From the NCBI RefSeq assembly GCF_014649835.1, contig NZ_BMTU01000002.1, forward strand, positions 558,001 to 622,000: a DNA stretch of 64,000 nucleotides, read 5' to 3'. The notes below the pieces were generated by a model. It did not search any database, was not told the DNA's origin, and was given only the letters and a program-made list of their open reading frames with translations. The translations under genes and the position numbers were made by a program. Below, piece after piece: positions 8,647 through 17,255 of the stretch; the first letter of the stretch is position 1; each line of letters begins with the position of its first letter. The DNA is from Streptomyces pilosus. GTDB lineage: Bacteria; Actinomycetota; Actinomycetes; Streptomycetales; Streptomycetaceae.

Positions 8647-8911
8647 GGGCGTCTCCTTTGTGACATCGGCCGCGGGGCCACGCTCGTCCGCGGTCGAACC
8701 GGCATCCGGCAGATGCCCCATTGTTCCGTGGGAGGCCCGGCCCCGCGACTCGCACGGCTTCCCGCAGGTCAGGTGAATGGAGCAGTCCCCAGGATTGGGC
8801 GTTGCCTCCGCGAGTCACAGAAGGTGAGAGAGGAACACGGCTCAGCAGGCCGGACCTCCGCCCGCCCAACGTAATGCCGTACTGCCCTTTCCGCCCCCGG
8901 AGGCCGCAGCG

Positions 8912-9442
8912 ATGCACGATCCCGCCGCCCATGACCCGCAGCCCGCCGCCCCGGGGCCGAGGGCCCGACTCCTGCCGGAACCCCGACTGCTCAGCGGCGT
9001 CTACGGACTCGTCCTGGCCAGTGCGCTCGCGGCGGCCCTCGATTCCCCGGACGAGCAGACCGACCCGGGATCGGACGCGGTGTGGGTCCTGTTCACCGCC
9101 GTCGCCGCCGCGGCCGCCCACGGCTACGCCCACGTCCTCGCCCATCGGATGTCGGCGGACGACAGCGGTCTGCGGGTGGGGCTGCGCGCCATGCTCGCCG
9201 AGTGGCCCGTCGTCGCCGCGGCCGTCCCCACCGTCGTGTTCCTGCTGACCGCCGTGCCGTCCTGGTGGACGGAGAGCGACGCCGTGAACGCCGCCCTGCT
9301 GTTCAACACGGTGGTCCTCGCGGTCGGGGGAGCGTGGACGGCGCGCCGCGCGGGACGCGGCTGGCCGGCGTCCCTCCGGGCAGGAACCGGGGACATGTTC
9401 ATCGGCCTGGTCATCATCGGAGCCAACGCCCTGATCAAGTGA
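8912..9442 (+). CDS. conserved hypothetical four-helix membrane protein
   Basis: 176 residues, with four predicted membrane segments: LLSGVYGLVLASALAAAL (~27), VLFTAVAAAAAHGYAHVLA (~60), VVAAAVPTVVFLLTAV (~100) and ALLFNTVVLAVGGAW (~127), plus a hydrophobic C-terminal end (FIGLVIIGANALI). The conserved-looking AHGYAHVLAHR motif after helix 2 has His residues near the membrane face. I do not recognise a named function. It overlaps the convergent LRV gene by 8 bases at the 3' ends. Confidence 0.75.
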   Translation: MHDPAAHDPQPAAPGPRARLLPEPRLLSGVYGLVLASALAAALDSPDEQTDPGSDAVWVLFTAVAAAAAHGYAHVLAHRMSADDSGLRVGLRAMLAEWPVVAAAVPTVVFLLTAVPSWWTESDAVNAALLFNTVVLAVGGAWTARRAGRGWPASLRAGTGDMFIGLVIIGANALIK

Positions 9443-10976
9443 CCACCCCACCCGCCCACCGGCCCACGTCCGGGTCCGTCACCAGCCGCTCCATCATGGT
9501 GGGCGGCAGCGACGGGTTGGCCGCGGCCGCTTCCACGACCCGCCAGTCGTCGTCGGAGAGCAGTGCGGCGACGACCGGCGGTGGGAGGGACGGATGCCCG
9601 GCAGCCGTGGCGCGTGCCCGCGCGTCCGTCAGGCAGGCGAGGAGCGCCGCGCCGGAAGCGTGGCGGTGCCGTGCGATCTCGCGCAACGCCTTTGGCACCG
9701 GCGGGTCGTGTGCGGCCAGTTGCTCCAGCAACAGCGGTGAGGCGTCCGGGTTGGCCGCCACTCTCGCGACGACCTGCGTCCCGTGCCGTACGACCATGCC
9801 GCGCAACTGCTTCTCCGACAGCCCGGGGTGGGGTGCGACGGACTTGACCACCTTCGCGTCCGGGTCGTCGGCGAGCGCGTCACGGATCGCGGCCGGTAGA
9901 TCGCGGCGTTCGGCCAGGAACATGCGCATGGCCGGGTTCGGCGATGCGGCGAGGGCGTCGACCTCGACCGGAGCAGCGGCCGCGATCCTCGGCAGCAACG
10001 TCGGACCGATCCTGACGGTACCGGCCAGGCCGCAGAGCACATCAAGGGGGACAAGGGGATTGTGCGCGACACCACGCCGTACTTCGGTAAAAGGATCGGC
10101 CGCCAGCGCACGCATCAGGGGCTCGCCGATCGCCGGGTTCGCGGCCAGTTCGGCCCGCACGCCGGGCAGGGCGTCCTGGGCGAGCCGAGCCGCTGTTTCC
10201 CGCGGAAGACCGGAGCGGGCCGCCAGCCCGTAACGCAGCACCACCGAGGCACCGGTGGCGAAACGGACGACGGTTGCGGCAGGAGTGGCGGGGTTGCCCA
10301 GGGCCGCCTCGATGGTCTCCCGGACGGTGGATTCGTGCGAGCCCGTGCAGAAGGCGCCGGGCCGTGGACAGCAGTCGCACCGCTCCCCGTGTGCGGAAGG
10401 CGTCACTTCACCGTCACAGACCGAGCACCGGTCGGCAGGGGGCAGTCCCTCGCCGGTGACCAGCGCCGTCAGTACACGCGCCGGCGTCGACTCGTTGGCC
10501 GCCACCGCCCGCCTGACCTCGGCATGCCGGTGTCGTGCGAGCCGAGCGGCCGTGTCCGGCGTCGTCCACAGCGCGAGCTCCGCGACCACCCGCACGTCCG
10601 GGTCGGCGGCCAGCACCTTCCGTACGCCGGACGGGAGTCCGGGGCAGGCAGCGAGCTTCATCCTCCGCTCCGGGTCCGGATCCGCGGCGAAGTGCCGAGC
10701 CCACTCCTCAGGACCGGTGCCTTCGTCGAGCAGCGCGAGCGCGGCCTCCGGCGCAGTGGCGGGATCAATATCCGCTGCCGTCAACACCCCATTGCGGCAC
10801 AGCCGTTCAGCGGCTTCCCCGACCCGGGCGGCCAGCGCGACGGCCTGTTCGTGGCGGAGATCCACTCGCTCCGCGAGGCTCCCGGCGATGTCCTCGTCCG
10901 CGACCGTGATGAGCCGGTCGACCAGCTCGAGAGGGAGAGCCGGGTTCACGGCGAGCCCGCACCGTACATGGTCCAT
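9435..10976 (-). CDS. leucine-rich repeat variant (LRV) protein with central Cys cluster
   Basis: 513 residues built from ~20-25-residue helical repeats with the pattern LAADPDVRVVAELALW, VAANPDASPLLLEQLA, VAPHPGLSEKQLRGMV, i.e. N-P or D-P followed by a leucine-rich helix pair. This is the LRV/HEAT-like solenoid. Near residue 235 the repeats are interrupted by a Cys-rich segment (CSVCDGE, then CDCCPRPGAFC): six cysteines that could bind zinc or an iron-sulfur cluster. The Azotobacter LRV protein is known to carry a 4Fe-4S cluster, but N-terminally. Start chosen at ATG 10976, where the repeats begin; a longer in-frame extension is low-complexity. Role unknown, probably protein-protein interaction in the cytoplasm. 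Confidence 0.8.
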   Translation of the reverse strand: MDHVRCGLAVNPALPLELVDRLITVADEDIAGSLAERVDLRHEQAVALAARVGEAAERLCRNGVLTAADIDPATAPEAALALLDEGTGPEEWARHFAADPDPERRMKLAACPGLPSGVRKVLAADPDVRVVAELALWTTPDTAARLARHRHAEVRRAVAANESTPARVLTALVTGEGLPPADRCSVCDGEVTPSAHGERCDCCPRPGAFCTGSHESTVRETIEAALGNPATPAATVVRFATGASVVLRYGLAARSGLPRETAARLAQDALPGVRAELAANPAIGEPLMRALAADPFTEVRRGVAHNPLVPLDVLCGLAGTVRIGPTLLPRIAAAAPVEVDALAASPNPAMRMFLAERRDLPAAIRDALADDPDAKVVKSVAPHPGLSEKQLRGMVVRHGTQVVARVAANPDASPLLLEQLAAHDPPVPKALREIARHRHASGAALLACLTDARARATAAGHPSLPPPVVAALLSDDDWRVVEAAAANPSLPPTMMERLVTDPDVGRWAGGVVT

Positions 10977-11202
10977 GCGCACATAGTGACCGGCGCGCAG
11001 CCGAACGGCCGCTGATTTTCGGGGTTGCTGTGTCGAGTGGATCGCCGGACTCGCTCGGGCCGGTGGCGGCGCGGCCCTCGGCCCCGCGACACCCACCACC
11101 CGGTGTGCCGGGACTGCCGGCACGTACCGCCCGAAAACCGGCGGAGCCGCCCGGTTCGGCTCGCCGGAGCAGGGGCCCTTCCCGCACGGACAGCACCCGC
11201 CG

Positions 11203-11382
11203 GCCGACTCCGTCGTCGCGACCCTCGCCGCCCGCCTGGGGGTACTGGTCATGCCCGAGCGGGCACGGGACGCCACCCTGAGCGGCATCCGGGCCTACCT
11301 CGGGAGCCGACCGGGGACCTCTCGGGGCGAGTTCACCCTGCCCTTGCTGACCGGCGTACTGCGCGTCCGGCGGACGTCATAG
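11203..11382 (+). pseudogene. C-terminal remnant of a class I SAM-dependent methyltransferase
   Basis: The frame ending at the TAG 11380-11382 reads ADSVVATLAARLGVLVMPE, then a linker and IRAYLGSRPG, GEFTLPLLTGVLRVRR. This resembles the C-terminal ~60 residues of actinobacterial methyltransferases of the Methyltransf_25/11 type, which end with a V-x-x-L-x-x-R-x-x-V-x-x-(L/M)-P segment and a GEF/F-x-L-P-(Y/M)-x-T ending. Upstream in the same frame the sequence soon becomes low-complexity and has no start codon, so the SAM-binding half is missing. The remnant ends 10 bases before the VOC gene. Recognition is by eye only. Confidence 0.45.
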
Positions 11383-11392
11383 GATCGCCGGC

Positions 11393-12130
11393 ATGCCGCT
11401 GCGCCCGGTGCACGTGAACATCAAGGCCCTCGACGCCGAGGCGGTCGGCGACTTCTGGGCGCGGGCACTCGGCTGGAGTGCCTACAGCGCCGGCGTGACC
11501 ACCTACGTCGGCCCGCCCGGCGGCCTCGTCTGGCCGAACCCGGCCGCCGTCGGCATCGACGTCGTGCCCGTGCCGGAACCGAAGACGGCGGCCAAGAACC
11601 GTATGCACCTCGATCTCGCCACCACGTCCGCAGCCCACCGGGCGGAGCTGGTCGCGCGGCTGCGGGAGTGCGGTGCGACACCCGCCCGCGTGGGCCGGGG
11701 ACCGGCGCCGTGGACGGTCCTCGCCGACCCCGAGGGCAACGAGTTCTGCGTGCTGGAACCCCGGGAGACCTACCGGGACACCGGGCCGATCGCCCGTGTG
11801 GTGGTCGACAGCGCGGATCCACGGGCCATGGCACGGTTCTGGGGCGAGGCACTGGACTGGAACCGGCACGAGGTGACCGACGACCGTGCGGCCCTGCGCT
11901 CCGCCGACGACGTCGGCCCCTACCTGGAGTTCCTCCGCACACCCGGCGTGAAGACGGTGCCCGACCGCCTCCATCTCGACCTCCTGCCGTACCGGGGGGA
12001 CGACGGAGCGGCGGAGGTGGCCCGGCTGCGGACCCTCGGCGCGACCGACCTGGACATCGGCCAGGGCGACGTCCCGTGGACGTGCCTGACCGACCCCGAG
12101 GGTCACGAGTTCTGCGTCCTCGCCCACTGA
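11393..12130 (+). CDS. two-domain VOC (glyoxalase/bleomycin resistance) protein
   Basis: 245 residues made of two tandem VOC units of ~120 residues. Each ends with the typical strand: LADPEGNEFCVLE (~115) and LTDPEGHEFCVLA (~238). Each begins with a beta strand and helix (VNIKALDAEAVGDFWARALGW; VVDSADPRAMARFWGEALDW). Such fused proteins form one metal-binding or ligand-binding pocket per paired unit; the substrate is unknown. A TAGGAT hexamer (11380-11385) 7 bases before the ATG and the lack of a strong ribosome site suggest a leaderless transcript. Confidence 0.88.
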   Translation: MPLRPVHVNIKALDAEAVGDFWARALGWSAYSAGVTTYVGPPGGLVWPNPAAVGIDVVPVPEPKTAAKNRMHLDLATTSAAHRAELVARLRECGATPARVGRGPAPWTVLADPEGNEFCVLEPRETYRDTGPIARVVVDSADPRAMARFWGEALDWNRHEVTDDRAALRSADDVGPYLEFLRTPGVKTVPDRLHLDLLPYRGDDGAAEVARLRTLGATDLDIGQGDVPWTCLTDPEGHEFCVLAH

Positions 12131-12172
12131 CCGTCCCGCGCCCCGCGGCACGCCGCCTCACCCGGAAGACAC

Positions 12173-12877
12173 CTAACGCGCCCGCCACAGATCGCGGAGC
12201 AGCGCCACCTCGGCCATGTGATGGATGAACTCCAGGTTGGCGCCCGACAGTACGGAGACGTACGGCTCGTCGGGGTCGGAACCGTACGGATACTGCGAGA
12301 GGCCGACCGTGTCGAGCTGCTCCTCGGTGACGGTGGCGACGCTGTCCCGCCAGCGGTCGACCGTCGCCCAGAACCCCTCGAGCGCCGACGCGGCGGAGGG
12401 CGTGAAGTCGACCATCAGCTTCGGGTCCCGCCGCCGCGGACCGAAGGTCCACTCCCAGCTGCCCGCGAACGCGTAGTGCAGATGCCCCAGCCGCCAGGCG
12501 ATGGTCGTCACCGCCGTATCGTCGGGCTCCACCGCCCCGGTGTGGGCGAGGACCTCCTCGACGCGTGCGACGCTCACGCTCCAGTCCGCGGCGATCCTGT
12601 CGACGCTCATGCCGCCGGCGGCCTGCCGGGCGACCTCGGCGTACTCGCTCGCCGGGATGTCCGGCGCGCCGAGGTCGAGCACCCACTCGCCCGGTCCGAA
12701 CGCCCTCGGCGTCGTCGCCTCGTCCCGGCGCCGGACCGACCAGCAACCGGGCACCGGCTCCCACAGGTACTCCTCGTCACCGAGACCCGCCAGCCGAACC
12801 CGCGCCATCTCCCTGGCCTGGTCGAACTGCTCCAGCAGGAGGCCCAGTCGGTCTCCCCCCGCGTGTGAAGCCGCCAT
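12173..12877 (-). CDS. DinB-superfamily protein (maleylpyruvate isomerase-like)
   Basis: 234 residues. The N-terminal RLAGLGDEEYLWEPVPGCWSVR segment, the central TTIAWRLGHLHYAF with a metal-site His, and the C-terminal IHHMAEVALLRDLWR helix containing two His form the DinB four-helix metal site typical of mycothiol-using enzymes. A block at ~70-110 (ASEYAEVARQAAGGMSVDRI, then ADWSVS and ARVEEVL) is an extra insertion resembling a small helical domain. Probable thiol-dependent transferase or isomerase; substrate unknown. ATG at 12877 has a GGGAGAACGGGA upstream. Confidence 0.8.
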   Translation of the reverse strand: MAASHAGGDRLGLLLEQFDQAREMARVRLAGLGDEEYLWEPVPGCWSVRRRDEATTPRAFGPGEWVLDLGAPDIPASEYAEVARQAAGGMSVDRIAADWSVSVARVEEVLAHTGAVEPDDTAVTTIAWRLGHLHYAFAGSWEWTFGPRRRDPKLMVDFTPSAASALEGFWATVDRWRDSVATVTEEQLDTVGLSQYPYGSDPDEPYVSVLSGANLEFIHHMAEVALLRDLWRAR

Positions 12878-12994
12878 GTCCCGTTCTCCCGTCGCCCCGG
12901 CCGGTGTGTCCGCTGTGCCCACGCGGAAGATAGCGGCTCGCCGCACGGGGGCGCGAGGGACTATTCCCTGCGGGGGCCCGCGGTGTTCCTCCCG

Positions 12995-14524
12995 TCACCC
13001 GTAGGGCTGGAGGAGCTGGTCGACGGGTGCGTAGTCGTCGGTGAGCAGGGGGGCGTCGCCGATCCAGGACGTCAGGTCGTCCCCTGTGGCGATCCGCCAG
13101 CCGGTGTCCCTGGCGTCCAGTGCCTTCTGGACCGCGCGGAGGTCGACCCTCCGGTCGGAGGCGACCACCACCAGGTTGCCGCCCCTGGACCCGCCGGCGG
13201 GGGCGAGTCCGATGTCGGCGGGCTCGCCGAGGAGTGCCACGTGCGCGAACGTCGCGCGCAGCGTGGCCGCTTCGGCCCGCGCGAAGGCCAGGTCGCCGTG
13301 GTCGATGAGGTTGGCGACGTAGAGGCCGTCCTCGTCGAGCACCCGTCGCACGTCGGTCATCGCCTCGGCCGTGGTGAGGTGCCAGGGGACGCTGACGCCG
13401 CCGAACGCGTCGCCGACGACGAGGTCACGACTGCCGGTGTCCAGTCGCCGCAGGCCCAGCCTGCCGTCCTCGGCGCGCACCTCGACACCCGACTTGGGGC
13501 GCAGGCCGAACTGTTCGCGGTCGATGCGCACGACCCCGTCGTCGATCTCCGAGACGAGGCTGCGGGTGCCGGGCCGCGTCGCGGCGAGGTAGCGGGGGAG
13601 GGTGAGTCCGCCGCCGCCGAGGTGGTGGGCGGCGAGCGGCTCACCCTCCGCGAACGCGGAGTCCACCACCGCCGCGACGGCGCGCACGTACGTGAACTCC
13701 AGGAACGTCGGGTCCTCGACGTCGACGTAGGAATGACGTATCCCGTCCAGCACGAGGACGCGGCCACTGTCCCGGTCCGGGTCGGCGACGACCCGCGCGC
13801 AGTGGTACCGGGTCTCCGTGTCGCAGGCACCGGGCGCGACCGTCGTGCCGACGCCGCCGGCCACCACCACGAGGGCCAGGGCGGGTGTTCCGCTCCAGCC
13901 GCGCGTACGCCACTCCACCAGCGCCGAGCCGACCAGCAGCAGTGCGCCCAGACCGATCAGGATGGTGCTGACCGGCAGTCGCGACAGGAGGACGAAACCC
14001 GTGAAGACGGTGCCGAAGATCGCCCCGACCGTGCCGACACCGGACAACCGGCCGACGACCGTCCCGGTTTCGGCGAGGCTGGTGAGGCGCAGCTTGGTCG
14101 CGATCGGCGTCACCGCGGACAGCAGTGCCCCCGGCACGAGGATGGTCAGCGCGGCGATCAGCAGCAGCAGCGGCCGTACCCCTTCCGCGGTGGTGCGCAG
14201 CACCGCGGGGGTGAGCGCGACGACCGCTCCCGAGATGCCGAGCGCCGGGCCCAGGAGCCGAGTGGGGCTGACCAGGTCCGCCACACGCCCGCCCAGCCAG
14301 GAGCCGAGGGCGATCGCCGTGAGCGCGATGCCGATCACCAGGGTGCTGGTCTCCAGGGTGAGGCCGAGGTAGGGGGCCAGCAGCCGCAGGGCGACGATCT
14401 CGACGACCAGGACCGCGGCCGAGGAGCCGAAGACGAGCACGGCGGCACCTCGTGGACCCAAGCCGCGGTCACGGGACGGGCCTTCGGCGACACGTGGGGG
14501 AGTCGATCCGGTCACGGGCGTCAT
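12995..14524 (-). CDS. fused MFS-like membrane domain/spermidine synthase-like protein
   Basis: 509 residues. About seven membrane helices occupy residues 20-235 (VLVFGSSAAVLVVEIVALRL through LGALLLVGSALVEW). A class I methyltransferase-like spermidine synthase domain follows at ~275-500, with the nucleotide-binding glycine motif HLGGGGLTLPRYLA, the acidic residue in VSEIDDGVVR, and VVGDAFGGVSVPWHLT. The architecture is widespread in actinobacteria; aminopropyl transfer has not been shown generally, so the catalytic role is uncertain. The ATG at 14524 is used; a GTG-type extension upstream is Arg/Pro-rich and unlikely. Confidence 0.85.
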   Translation of the reverse strand: MTPVTGSTPPRVAEGPSRDRGLGPRGAAVLVFGSSAAVLVVEIVALRLLAPYLGLTLETSTLVIGIALTAIALGSWLGGRVADLVSPTRLLGPALGISGAVVALTPAVLRTTAEGVRPLLLLIAALTILVPGALLSAVTPIATKLRLTSLAETGTVVGRLSGVGTVGAIFGTVFTGFVLLSRLPVSTILIGLGALLLVGSALVEWRTRGWSGTPALALVVVAGGVGTTVAPGACDTETRYHCARVVADPDRDSGRVLVLDGIRHSYVDVEDPTFLEFTYVRAVAAVVDSAFAEGEPLAAHHLGGGGLTLPRYLAATRPGTRSLVSEIDDGVVRIDREQFGLRPKSGVEVRAEDGRLGLRRLDTGSRDLVVGDAFGGVSVPWHLTTAEAMTDVRRVLDEDGLYVANLIDHGDLAFARAEAATLRATFAHVALLGEPADIGLAPAGGSRGGNLVVVASDRRVDLRAVQKALDARDTGWRIATGDDLTSWIGDAPLLTDDYAPVDQLLQPYG

Positions 14525-14579
14525 CCTCGCACGCGGCTGGGCCGGTTCGGCGAGGCGTCGGCCCAAGGCTCCCGCGGGC

Positions 14580-14626
14580 GGCGGCCAGTTGGGCGGCCAG
14601 GTGGGCGGCCGGCTCGGCGGCCGAAT
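14580..14626. repeat. four 12-bp tandem repeats in an intergenic gap
   Basis: GGCGGCCAGTTG, GGCGGCCAGGTG, GGCGGCCGGCTC and GGCGGCCGAATT follow each other without spacing between the spermidine synthase-like start and the stop of the SnoaL-like gene. The first nine bases are nearly constant. No function is evident. Confidence 0.6.
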
Positions 14627-15058
14627 TCAGGACCGGGCCGGTCCCGGAGCCAGGCCGTCCGCGACCAGACCGGCGAGGACCGCCTCGCCGAGGGCGTGGA
14701 CGGCGGACCGGGGCCGCACCATGACGGTGAACTCCTTGATCCGGCCGTCGTCGTCGAAGTGCAGCAGGTCGATGCCGTGGATCTCCTTCCCGCCCGCTTC
14801 GGCACGGAAGAGAAGCACCGCGGACGGTGCGGTGGTGGCGTCGGTACCGGTCTGCGCGGTGCCGGTGAAGTGGCCGATGTAGCGGAAGTTCTCGAAGGTC
14901 CGCAGCAGGACCCCGAAGAGCCCCAGCACGGCGGGCTTGCCCTCGAAGGGGGTGAACGTGACGGGGCTGTAGAGGCGGATGTCGTCGGTCAGCAGGTCGC
15001 CCAGGGCCGCCAGGTCCCGGTCGTCGACGGCCGCACGGAAACGCTCGGAGGTGTCCAC
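14627..15058 (-). CDS. SnoaL-like/NTF2-fold protein
   Basis: 143 residues with the NTF2 cone fold pattern: an N-terminal helix with the AAVDDRDLAALGDLLTDDIRL signature, FEGKPAVLGLFGVLL, and strands ending IDLLHFDDDGRIKEFTVMVRP. The family includes polyketide cyclases, ketosteroid isomerases and unknowns, all with a hydrophobic pocket. Start is GTG at 15058 with GGAAGGG 8 bases upstream. The 39-bp element at 15072-15110 lies immediately upstream and is also found at the PadR gene, so PadR control is likely. Confidence 0.85.
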   Translation of the reverse strand: MDTSERFRAAVDDRDLAALGDLLTDDIRLYSPVTFTPFEGKPAVLGLFGVLLRTFENFRYIGHFTGTAQTGTDATTAPSAVLLFRAEAGGKEIHGIDLLHFDDDGRIKEFTVMVRPRSAVHALGEAVLAGLVADGLAPGPARS

Positions 15059-15071
15059 GCGTCACCCTTCC

Positions 15072-15110
15072 CTAGTCATCAATCTGAGTAGTCATATTCA
15101 TGACTATCAT
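15072..15110. promoter_or_regulatory. PadR-type operator between SnoaL-like and amidohydrolase genes
   Basis: The core is the inverted repeat TAGTCAT-ATTC-ATGACTA, with a third half-site CTAGTCATC about 16 bases to its left. Over 39 bp it matches the element at 32796-32834 (in front of the PadR gene) at 35 positions. On the plus strand TATCAT at 15105-15110 could serve as a -10 for the amidohydrolase. On the minus strand the element ends 13 bases before the SnoaL start. Confidence 0.75.
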
Positions 15111-15283
15111 GTCGGCCTGTCGAGCGACAGAGGCGTGCGGAAAGCGCCGCGCCGCTCCGGCGGCGCCCCTCTGCTCCATCCGGCGCAATTCGTCCCACCG
15201 GCGGCGTCTCCCGGCAGGCCCGTACTCCCGCGGGCGGGTCACCCTGGAGTGCCGGAACGCCGGCGTCACGAAGGGACATGCGG

Positions 15284-16441
15284 ATGTCGAAAACGAGCCG
15301 GCCCTTGAGCCGGCGTGGTCTGCTCATAGCCGGCGGGGCCCTGGCCTCCACAGCCGGCACCACACTGCCTCCCCGGGTCTCCCCCGCCGGGGGAGGGGAC
15401 ATGCCCGGCGGGGGAGACCCGGGTGACAACTCCGGACGGGCGGGGAAGATCGACGTCCACCATCACTACACCGCCCCGGAATGGGTGGAGTGGGCGGAGC
15501 GCGCAGGGGTGGTCCGCGAGGAGGACCTGCTCTGGTGGGCGCGCTGGGACGAGGACGCCACCCTCGCTCTCATGGACCGGGCGGGAATCGCGACCGCCGT
15601 GCTCAACCCCACCATGCAGGACCGCTACCGCTCCGCGGCGCAGGCCAGGGAAGGACTGTCGGTCCTCTTCGACGCGCTGACCGGCCTGACGCACCGGCAT
15701 CCGGGCCGTTTCGCCCTCCTCTGCCCGGCTCCCCTGGACCACCCGGACGTCACCACCTGGGCGCTCGAGCGCGCCTACGACGACCTCGGCGCCGTCGGAG
15801 TGAGCGTCAAGGCGAACCACGACGGCGTCTACCTGGGCGACCCCTCGTACGACCGCTTCCTCGCCGAAGTCGACGAACGTTCCGCCGTCCTCTTCACCCA
15901 CCCGCTCGACCTTCCCGGAAAGCCACCGGGAGCGCCCACCGTCGCCGGGGTCCCGAACTTCATGTGCGACTTCCTTCTGGACACGACGCGCGCGGCGGTG
16001 AACCTCATCCGCACGCGAACACTCGACCGGTACGCCCGGCTGTCGGTCGTCCTGCCGCACGCCGGCGGATTCCTCCCGCAGATCGCCACCCGCCTTGAGG
16101 CCTTCGGCGACCACTGCACGCCAGCCCTCGACCCGGGCCGGGTGCGGGACGCCCTCCACCGCTTCTACTACGACACCGCGGGCCCGCTCGCTCCGGCGTG
16201 CACCCTCGTGGAGACGGCCGGCGCCGACCGGATCCTCTTCGGCACGGACTGGCCCGCCGCCTCGGCGGAGATCATCACCGAACACACGATGCCGGCCGTC
16301 GCAAGCGACCACGCGTTCACCGAGCACCAGCGCCGCGGCATCTACCACGGCAACGCACGACGGCTCATGCCCGCACTCGGCGCCCCCGCCGTACCGGTCA
16401 CCGGCTCCGCGGGCGCGAGGCCCCAGGCGACCCGGCAGTAG
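15284..16441 (+). CDS. Tat-exported amidohydrolase (ACMSD-like)
   Basis: 385 residues. The N-terminus carries a twin-arginine signal, S-R-R-G-L-L-I-A-G-G-A-L-A. The amidohydrolase_2 metal ligands appear as IDVHHHY at ~53, FTHPLD at ~200, LPHAGG at ~255 and GTDWP at ~310. This set is that of the ACMSD-type decarboxylases/hydrolases with one divalent metal. Substrate unknown. ATG 15284 is preferred over ATG 15278 because GAAGGGA lies 7-8 bases ahead of the former but only 2 from the latter. It is divergent from the SnoaL-like gene, with the PadR-type element between them. Confidence 0.87.
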   Translation: MSKTSRPLSRRGLLIAGGALASTAGTTLPPRVSPAGGGDMPGGGDPGDNSGRAGKIDVHHHYTAPEWVEWAERAGVVREEDLLWWARWDEDATLALMDRAGIATAVLNPTMQDRYRSAAQAREGLSVLFDALTGLTHRHPGRFALLCPAPLDHPDVTTWALERAYDDLGAVGVSVKANHDGVYLGDPSYDRFLAEVDERSAVLFTHPLDLPGKPPGAPTVAGVPNFMCDFLLDTTRAAVNLIRTRTLDRYARLSVVLPHAGGFLPQIATRLEAFGDHCTPALDPGRVRDALHRFYYDTAGPLAPACTLVETAGADRILFGTDWPAASAEIITEHTMPAVASDHAFTEHQRRGIYHGNARRLMPALGAPAVPVTGSAGARPQATRQ

Positions 16442-16478
16442 ACGACGCGCCGGCCGGTCAGTCGTTCCGCGACGGGAC

Positions 16479-16508
16479 TTGATAGGCAAGTGAGCACTTG
16501 CCTATAGT
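16479..16508 (+). promoter_or_regulatory. leaderless promoter with embedded ArsR operator
   Basis: The -35 hexamer TTGATA (16479-16484) and -10 TATAGT (16503-16508) are 18 bp apart. The gap is filled by a perfect inverted repeat, ATAGGCAAGT-GAGC-ACTTGCCTAT (16482-16505). The predicted start of transcription falls on or next to the GTG at 16514, so the mRNA should be leaderless, and a repressor on the repeat would block polymerase directly. Confidence 0.82.
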
Positions 16509-16513
16509 GAGGT

Positions 16514-16816
16514 GTGGCCGAAGACCTGTTCAAAGCGTTGGCCGACCCCACCCGCCGCGTCATCCTCGACGAGCTCGCCGACAAGTCCGGACAGACCCTG
16601 TTCGAGATCTGCTCGCGGTTGGCCATGAGGCATCAGATCGCGATCTCCCGTCAGGGGGTCTCCCAGCATCTCGCCGTGCTGGAGGCCGCGGGGCTGGTCG
16701 AGACGCGGCGGGAGGGCCGCTACAAGTTCCATGACCTGAACACGGCCCCGCTGCGGCAGATCGCCGAGCGGTGGCCCCTGCCCGGCCCGTCCGGTCCTGA
16801 GGAGAGCACACCATGA
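16514..16816 (+). CDS. ArsR family transcriptional repressor
   Basis: 100 residues, a complete ArsR-type winged helix: LFKALADPTRRVILDELADK, then SRQGVSQHLAVLEAAGLVETRREGRYKFHDL. No ArsR metal-binding CxC motif is visible, so it probably senses an organic ligand or acts constitutively like the SdpR/YczG-type regulators paired with VOC proteins. The GTG start sits at the expected transcription start; the small peptide extension from an upstream GTG (16508) is not needed. Its ATGA overlap with the following VOC gene shows a two-gene operon. Confidence 0.9.
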   Translation: MAEDLFKALADPTRRVILDELADKSGQTLFEICSRLAMRHQIAISRQGVSQHLAVLEAAGLVETRREGRYKFHDLNTAPLRQIAERWPLPGPSGPEESTP

Positions 16817-17205
16817 GGATTCACCTGACCAGCGTCTTCGTCGACGACCAGGCGGAGGCCCTGCGCTTCTACACCGAGGTCCTCGGCTTCGTGAAGAAGC
16901 ACGACGTCCCGGTGGGTGAGAAGGACCGGTGGCTGACGGTCGTGTCGCCCGAGCAGCCGGACGGCACCGAACTGCTCCTGGAGCCCGTCGGCCACCCGGC
17001 GGCCAAGGCCTACCGCGACGCGCTCGTCACGGACGGCATTCCGCTCGCCCAGTTCGAGGTCGACGACGTCGCCGCGGAGTACGCGCGACTGAGCGACCGC
17101 GGGGTGCGCTTCACGCAGGAGCCCCTGGAGATGGGGCCCGTGACGACCGCCGTTCTCGACGACACCTGCGGGAATCTGATCCAGCTCGTCACCCCGTCGC
17201 GCTAG
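16813..17205 (+). CDS. single-domain VOC/glyoxalase-like protein
   Basis: 130 residues. It opens with MRIHLTSVFVDDQAEALRFY and TEVLGFVKKHDVPV, and ends with VLDDTCGNLIQLV, the common pattern of VOC proteins that accompany ArsR regulators. The substrate or ligand is unknown. The start overlaps the ArsR stop by 4 bases (ATGA), implying translational coupling and control from the promoter at 16479-16508. Confidence 0.88.
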   Translation: MRIHLTSVFVDDQAEALRFYTEVLGFVKKHDVPVGEKDRWLTVVSPEQPDGTELLLEPVGHPAAKAYRDALVTDGIPLAQFEVDDVAAEYARLSDRGVRFTQEPLEMGPVTTAVLDDTCGNLIQLVTPSR

Positions 17206-17255
17206 CGCGCGCACCCATCGGACCCCCGGGGCGGACCACCCTTCCGCAGCACCGG

